Assembly (NCBI GenBank): GCA_000934455.1
Contig: KN888436.1
Span: forward strand, 3,621-28,970
Reading direction: 5' to 3'
From: Apostichopus parvimensis
Taxonomy: Eukaryota; Echinodermata; Holothuroidea; Aspidochirotida; Stichopodidae
DNA: 25,350 nucleotides
A model generated the notes under the pieces. That model was not told where the DNA came from, searched no databases, and saw only the letters and a list, made by a program, of their open reading frames with translations. This document shows positions 20,797 through 25,350 of this stretch, piece by piece (the first letter of the stretch is position 1; each line of letters opens with the position of its first letter). The position numbers and the translations under genes were made by a program.

Positions 20797-23245
20797 CAAG
20801 AAAATTAAAGATAAATTGCTTGCATTGGATTCTATTCTATTCAACTCCCTGATGAGTTTGGATGCCGTCCTCAAACGGTGATCAAGAACGTAAAGAACTG
20901 ATGCACCTTTGATGAGAATCTGATATGTTCAATAATTAAAAAAGTTATTAAACTTTTGACGCTTGTGCTTATAATTGACGCCTTATAAGTGTTTGGTATT
21001 ATTATTATTATTATTAAAAGTGGAATAAGGAAAACACTTTCTGTTGTTACTTGAAACATCAGCAAAACAAATTAATTTTGATGAGGATTTCCTTGAGGCT
21101 GACACATGCTATGAAAACTTGATTCAATCACACGTATGTAATCCTTTCTCGATGTGTTTATTCAGGGACATCCTATTTATTTTGCTGGTCTGGTGAAAAC
21201 AAATTGAAAGATACAGTGGAAAAACAGAGAACTTGTTGACAAGTTTGGCACTTTTTATGTGCAAGGGGACCCTACCAACCTTTTCCCTGCATTTTTTTCA
21301 AACCTGCCAAAGCAATAAAATATTGATTCATGTGCTCAATATCCATTGCCAATGTGATATGACTTTCGAAAATGATAATTTGACGCAAGAATCATACGTC
21401 GAGATGAGAATGGAAAATTTGACGTGAATAACAAGTTGAATGAAGATATATGAAAGGAATATAATATAATAATCTATAAACATTAATGAAATGCGCAACC
21501 TCTTTTGACTTACAGTACTTGTTGGCAATTCGTAAAGAAGGTCGCCGATATAATATTTCCTTATAATATACGAATAAAGTGGAACAGTCCGAGTCCTTTA
21601 CGACTCTCCATCTCGTTTTTTTTTAAAATGCAGAAGTTATTTACGACCAGCGAAAATATATTAATCTTCCGTATCATGATTTACCGGAAATCGTATTTAA
21701 AATGCGAATGTTCACCGAAAATGGCAAGAACGTTTTCTCGTCCTGGCTCTATTGCAATCGTTGCTTTGCTCCCTTTAAACGTCCATTCTTTGAAATGCTA
21801 GGTATGAATGCCAATAAGGTACCTCACACCAAAGAAGGCATTTATCGTAAATAATAGTCCGGGAGTTCTTTTTATTTTGTCGAGTTGAATCATCCCAAAC
21901 CAGAACGTAGCTGCTGGAATCAAATCTGGCAAATTCGGCTTCAAAATAAGATTCGCTAAAAAGAAACTCTTTCGAAAATTGAGTTCTGAAGAAATGCATT
22001 GTTGTTTCAAAAGTTTCATCCTCCACCAGGATTTTTTTTGTTTTTTTGTAAAATGCTATTTTTGTATCTTTCCAGGTTGAAGATAAGGAGGCACTCTAAT
22101 GCAGAGGAGCTTAGAATAGTTGCTCTGAATTGTAAATGAAAATATCCATCTTCATATCTGACATCCGGTCCTCCTGCTACCCCCGAGCAATCTACCTCGT
22201 TGATAAGCTTACAAGAGACAGGCTACTTTTAGTCGACAGGAATGAAAACATTGGCGATGGAATATTTGACAAGACGACGTTCGTTAGTTTACCCAGACAG
22301 TCATGCTGTCGGGTGAATAATCCCAGAGACCATCATGTCTTATCCCATTTAGAATAAACCTCTTCGGAGGATTTGAGGCTGCTTCGATTCCTATCATCAC
22401 CGTGGAAGATTCGAGAACCATTTCGAGGACCAGAACATCACACAAACCCACGAAGTCTGCCTGTCAAGTATACCCCTTGTCGTCAACTCGTTTTCAACTG
22501 TGGATGTCTGTTACGAAATCCACAAGTTGTTGGAAGGTTTTTCAATCCTAAGTGAGTTTGTAGGCCAACTCACAATTTGTTCACAAAGTGTAAAAGAAAT
22601 TCTGCTAGGTAACGGACACGGTTGCAAGATTTTGCAAGCATTTCTGCCAGGTAGTTCGGTTTATTGTACCATATCCCTTCCTTGACTGTTTAAAGCCTTC
22701 TTTGAAACTTTGAATAGATGAGCCTCTAAATTTATGATGAATGTTCTTTCTGCATTTCATTTTCGTACTGTAAAAGAAGGAGCACAAAATAAAAACAGAA
22801 ATGTATAAATTTCATTAACACAGACTAAAATTGAGATTTCTCCTGCATAACCTCATCCCCCCCCCCCCCTTCAAGCTTCCCCTAATTCCTCTCTGACTCC
22901 CTCTTCCCCCTATCTGACTCTTCCCACTCTCCAACTCCCTTTACACCCATCAACTGCAATATTGAAATTCTTGTACATGATACAAACAACAGTTCAGAAT
23001 TCTTTCTCTTTGAAAGGTCACACTTTTGAAATAAAGGATGGAACATGTCTCCTAGATTTCCTGTGAAGAGATTTAGTTTTTAGTCAACAAATCCAAGTTA
23101 AAATACCATTAAAAATAAATTACTGTTGGGCAATTCCTCACTAACATATACACCTCACATTTTATGTTTTAAATTTTTTTTCTTCAATTTTGTTAATAAA
23201 TCCAAACTTTTCAGGACACAAAACTATTAAATGGTACGGACTTAC
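20797..23245. other. Non-coding or unassigned region downstream of INSIG exons
   Basis: The region should contain the INSIG 3' end, but no C-terminal INSIG exon was recognised. Two blocks look more coding-like than the rest. One is 21790-22026 on the minus strand (ETFETTMHFFRTQFSKEF, then VWDDSTRQNKK). The other is 22130-22690 on the plus strand, where more than one frame stays open. Neither matches a family I know and neither has a clear splice structure. A decayed retroelement is possible. A pyrimidine-rich stretch follows at 22850-22950. Confidence 0.4.
20998..21015. repeat. (ATT)n microsatellite
   Basis: Six tandem ATT units in AT-rich non-coding DNA. Confidence 0.85.
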
Positions 23246-24637
23246 TATAGCCAGTTGTCGTCCAATGTTTCCTATCGTGACACCACCAGAGAAAAAGACG
23301 CAAGGCAACCAAGACCTGACATAGAGGAAATCTGGCTCTGTATAACTACGGGAGAAAGGTAAAAAAACTGAGGTAATCCAAAACTAAGTTTGTAGTGACT
23401 GTAGCAGGCAATGGGCACGCATGTGTTTGTATTCAACACACTATTCAATGCTTAATCTTTTGAGTTCAAAAATCAAACTTGATTTCCTCCGATCTTAGAC
23501 GAAAAGAAGATGCAAAAGTCATGAATGACAGACAGGATAAAATTAAACCTAGTGTAAAATGGAATAAACCAGTGTAAATGGAATAACCCAATGTAAAAAC
23601 AGAGTAGACTTACTTTTTCTTTTGTATCTCAAGATAGTGAAAATACTAAGGTTGTTTGTGTAATAAGTAAAAAATGCTATACATTTTCGTAAGTTTGTGA
23701 CCCATTGGTCAATTGTGAATCATATTACCATACTATATTGGTTGGGAATTACTCTTTCCCACCTTCCCATCAAAGTTCATTTTCACCCCCTCCAAAAAAA
23801 AAGAGAAGAAAATTACAGGTTACTGAAGCAAAATAATTGAATAACTAAGACTCTTTTTCTTACCTGTACACTCCTTTATAAACCATTAACTGGGTAGCAA
23901 CGGTCGCTATGATGGCAATGAATAACGAGAGTCCGAAACCACTCCTTGACCGGTCAAACAACCACCAGAGTCCTACAGACATCGCTGCTAATGTGAGTGA
24001 AAACTGTAAGTTGTTGGCAAAATCCATTTTCTGTAAAACCGGTCCAAGTTAAAGAAAATGATTTTTCAAAAAACTTAGGTGAGGCAAGATTGAATGATGT
24101 GTACAATGAATCTACACCAATGGTATCTATAATAAACCTTTTTGGAGGTGGGGGGGGGGGGGTGTTGTCGAATATGGATATAATGATTTTAAGAGACACT
24201 GAAATTTCCTTTGCAAGTCCTGACCTGGCTACGTACAACTTTAACCTACTTCTCCACTGTAAGTGGATTATTTAAGGTGATCACCGAGCCCTCAACTGTG
24301 GACTGGAATATATGCGATAGAGACCATTTAAGGTCATTCATTTAAAATAAAATCCTTGCACAATAGTTTGCATTAAGAGTCAGTACTGCATGTAATTGTC
24401 AATACAGAAGATCCTATTAAAGATGGAAGTAACCATCACTACCATCTTAAATCATGTAAAATATTCAAAGACCAATCCGAGGGAATAAATGAATAATATT
24501 TTTGAAGGATACCGCTGACGCGTGGTTGATGCCGACGAACACTGCTATACATCTGATGACGTTTGACCATTCGCACTTTCCTTGGAGCGGTTCGCCCAGT
24601 CTGACGTCAAGGCAAGGGTACATGAGGCCGATGCAAA
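23246..24637 (-). CDS. INSIG: Insulin-induced gene protein INSIG (partial, 3 internal exons)
   Basis: Minus-strand exons are 24637-24513, 24030-23864 and 23345-23246. Borders are GT-AG (CTGCAG|TTTGC, GCG|GTATCC, TACAG|AAAATG, ACAG|GTAAG, CGTAG|TTATA, ATA|GTAAGT) and all phases match. They encode about 131 residues: [77 protein letters not shown] and [16 protein letters not shown]. These are diagnostic of INSIG-1/-2, six-helix ER proteins that bind oxysterols, retain SCAP-SREBP in the ER and promote HMG-CoA reductase degradation. The aspartate in FDRSRSG corresponds to human INSIG-1 Asp205, needed for SCAP binding, and is kept. Missing are the N-terminal exon or exons (beyond the right edge) and the short C-terminal exon (not found to the left). 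INSIG-1 versus INSIG-2 cannot be decided. Confidence 0.93.
24150..24162. repeat. G homopolymer in INSIG intron
   Basis: Thirteen consecutive G on the plus strand (C on the INSIG sense strand), 120 bases upstream of an INSIG exon acceptor. It is one of ten G/C tracts of at least 10 bases in the window. Confidence 0.85.
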
Positions 24638-24739
24638 CTGCAGCAAAAAAAACACCAAAAGTAGATAAATAGATACTTTAGGATCATCTTTACTTAACCA
24701 CAATGTATCATTTAGGGTCTTAGGGAGTTTGTGTATTTC

Positions 24740-24870
24740 TTGGTCACTAGCTGAGATAACACAGCCTTGCTGTTTTTTCTAGTGTCCTTCATATGTTAAC
24801 CTTCCTACTGTAATGTTATATTGTATTTATCTTGTGCAAACAAATGAGAATAAATTTGAAATTGAAATAT
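24740..24870 (+). mobile_element. Possible non-LTR retrotransposon 3' tail
   Basis: The segment ends in TGTATTTATCTTGTGC, then AATGAGAATAAATTTGAAAT and TGAAATA. An AATAAA-bearing, TTGAAAT-repeated tail of this kind is typical of LINE 3' ends in invertebrates. No reverse transcriptase sequence is present, so it would be a 5'-truncated copy inside an INSIG intron. Confidence 0.35.
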
Positions 24871-24957
24871 ACTTTGGAGTTTGTGTACAGGGCCTATACT
24901 TTAGGGAGTCTGTGTAAAGGGCCTCACTCTAGGGAGTTTGTGTAAAGGGCCTATACC
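24871..24957. repeat. Three-copy ~29-base tandem repeat
   Basis: Three successive copies of a unit of the form TTAGGGAGTTTGTGTAAAGG plus GCCTATAC or GCCTCACTC, with about 85-90% identity. A partial related copy (TTAGGGAGTTTGTGTAT) stands at 24721-24737. Confidence 0.7.
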
Positions 24958-24962
24958 AGACC

Positions 24963-25053
24963 CGTCAACTCTCCTGGTTTTACCGGGAGACTCCCGGTTT
25001 TTACCCGAATCTCCCGGCCTCCCGGTTTCATATTCTATTCTCCCGGTTTTTTA
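24963..25053. repeat. CTCCCGGTTTTTA short tandem repeat
   Basis: Five variants of CTCCCGG followed by TTTT or a related spacer occur in 90 bases, with one inverted copy (ACCGGGAGACTCCCGGT forms a small hairpin). The block directly precedes the transposase-like fragment, so it may belong to the same mobile element. Confidence 0.65.
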
Positions 25054-25093
25054 ATGTTTCATCACTTGCGACATTTCTGAAAATAGCCATTAA

Positions 25094-25333
25094 TTAGTCC
25101 TATGCTTAGTAATTCCCCACAGTAACGCTGAACAGTAAAGGCTATTCAGTGTAGTTCACAAGAACAAGACAGACAGTCGGTCAAGTCTCAAGCTTGATGG
25201 GACTCTATCTAGCATACTAGCCATGAAGTCGCAGTACCCAGAGTCCACTGTTCTCTGTTTCAAATGGAAGCCTACTAAAGAAACCCTGGAGAAAGCGAAG
25301 CGAGCTGCTGTAAACTATAACAAGAAACACTGA
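25094..25333 (+). pseudogene. hAT-type transposase C-terminal fragment (broken)
   Basis: The frame reads LCLVIPHSNAEQ, then a TAA at 25136-25138, then RLFSVVHKNKTDSRS, LDGTLSSILAMKSQ and CFKWKPTKETLEKAKRAAVNYNKKH, ending at TGA 25331-25333. The IPHSNAE-x-ERxFSxVxKNKTDxR pattern followed by a TLSSLLxxK motif and a closing AKxAxxxYN is characteristic of the C-terminal dimerisation region of hAT-like transposases and their host-derived relatives. The in-frame stop sits inside the conserved motif and no N-terminal part is present, so this is a dead fragment. It lies antisense to INSIG, in its intron. Confidence 0.7.
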
Positions 25334-25350
25334 TTGGATGATTCTCTCAC

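Noticed and set aside
1-25350. CRISPR array, bacterial operon, phage or tRNA genes
   Set aside because: The window is eukaryotic with spliced genes. No regularly spaced direct repeats and no tRNA cloverleaf were recognised.

Overview
The window is animal nuclear DNA. Genes are split by GT-AG introns, intergenic DNA is long and AT-rich, and there are many non-autonomous DNA transposons and an unusual number of long G/C homopolymers. The gene set (a KLHL10-type kelch protein, a mitochondrial ribosomal protein, INSIG, and a probable CatSper-associated membrane protein) and the repeat style suggest a marine invertebrate deuterostome. An echinoderm, possibly a sea cucumber, is my best guess, but that is inference.

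Layout. (1) 0.8-2.6 kb, minus strand: three phase-compatible exons of a small protein with two membrane helices. I think it is the TMEM249 family (CatSper sperm calcium-channel accessory subunit); its 3' end is missing. (2) 4.3-9.2 kb, minus strand: a complete five-exon KLHL10-like gene. Its exons sum to 762 codons plus stop and give BTB, BACK and six kelch repeats, plus an unusual C-terminal tail of about 200 residues with an Asp/Glu block. (3) 9.2-12.4 kb: a head-to-head intergenic region with decayed repeats, two damaged copies of an unrecognised coding-like sequence, and a 180-bp near-perfect foldback. (4) 12.4-14.9 kb, plus strand: a complete three-exon MRPL17 (bL17m) gene of 207 codons with a poly(A) signal about 0.5 kb downstream. 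(5) 15.5-23.2 kb: largely non-coding, with two inverted copies of a TTAA-flanked MITE 4 kb apart; a hAT-type MITE is inserted exactly at the end of one of them. (6) 23.2-24.6 kb, minus strand: three internal exons of INSIG, the ER sterol sensor. (7) 24.7-25.35 kb, in an INSIG intron: a probable retroposon tail, minisatellites and a hAT-transposase C-terminal pseudogene on the opposite strand.

The genes do not form an operon. Two neighbours on the same strand, KLHL10-like and TMEM249-like, both belong to families known for sperm or spermatid function. MRPL17 and INSIG are housekeeping and lipid-homeostasis genes. I found no clear evidence for a wholly new biological system. The most unusual items are the acidic tail of the KLHL10-like protein, the TMEM249-like gene next to it, the foldback, the nested MITEs and the repeated unassigned coding-like sequence in KLHL10 intron 1.
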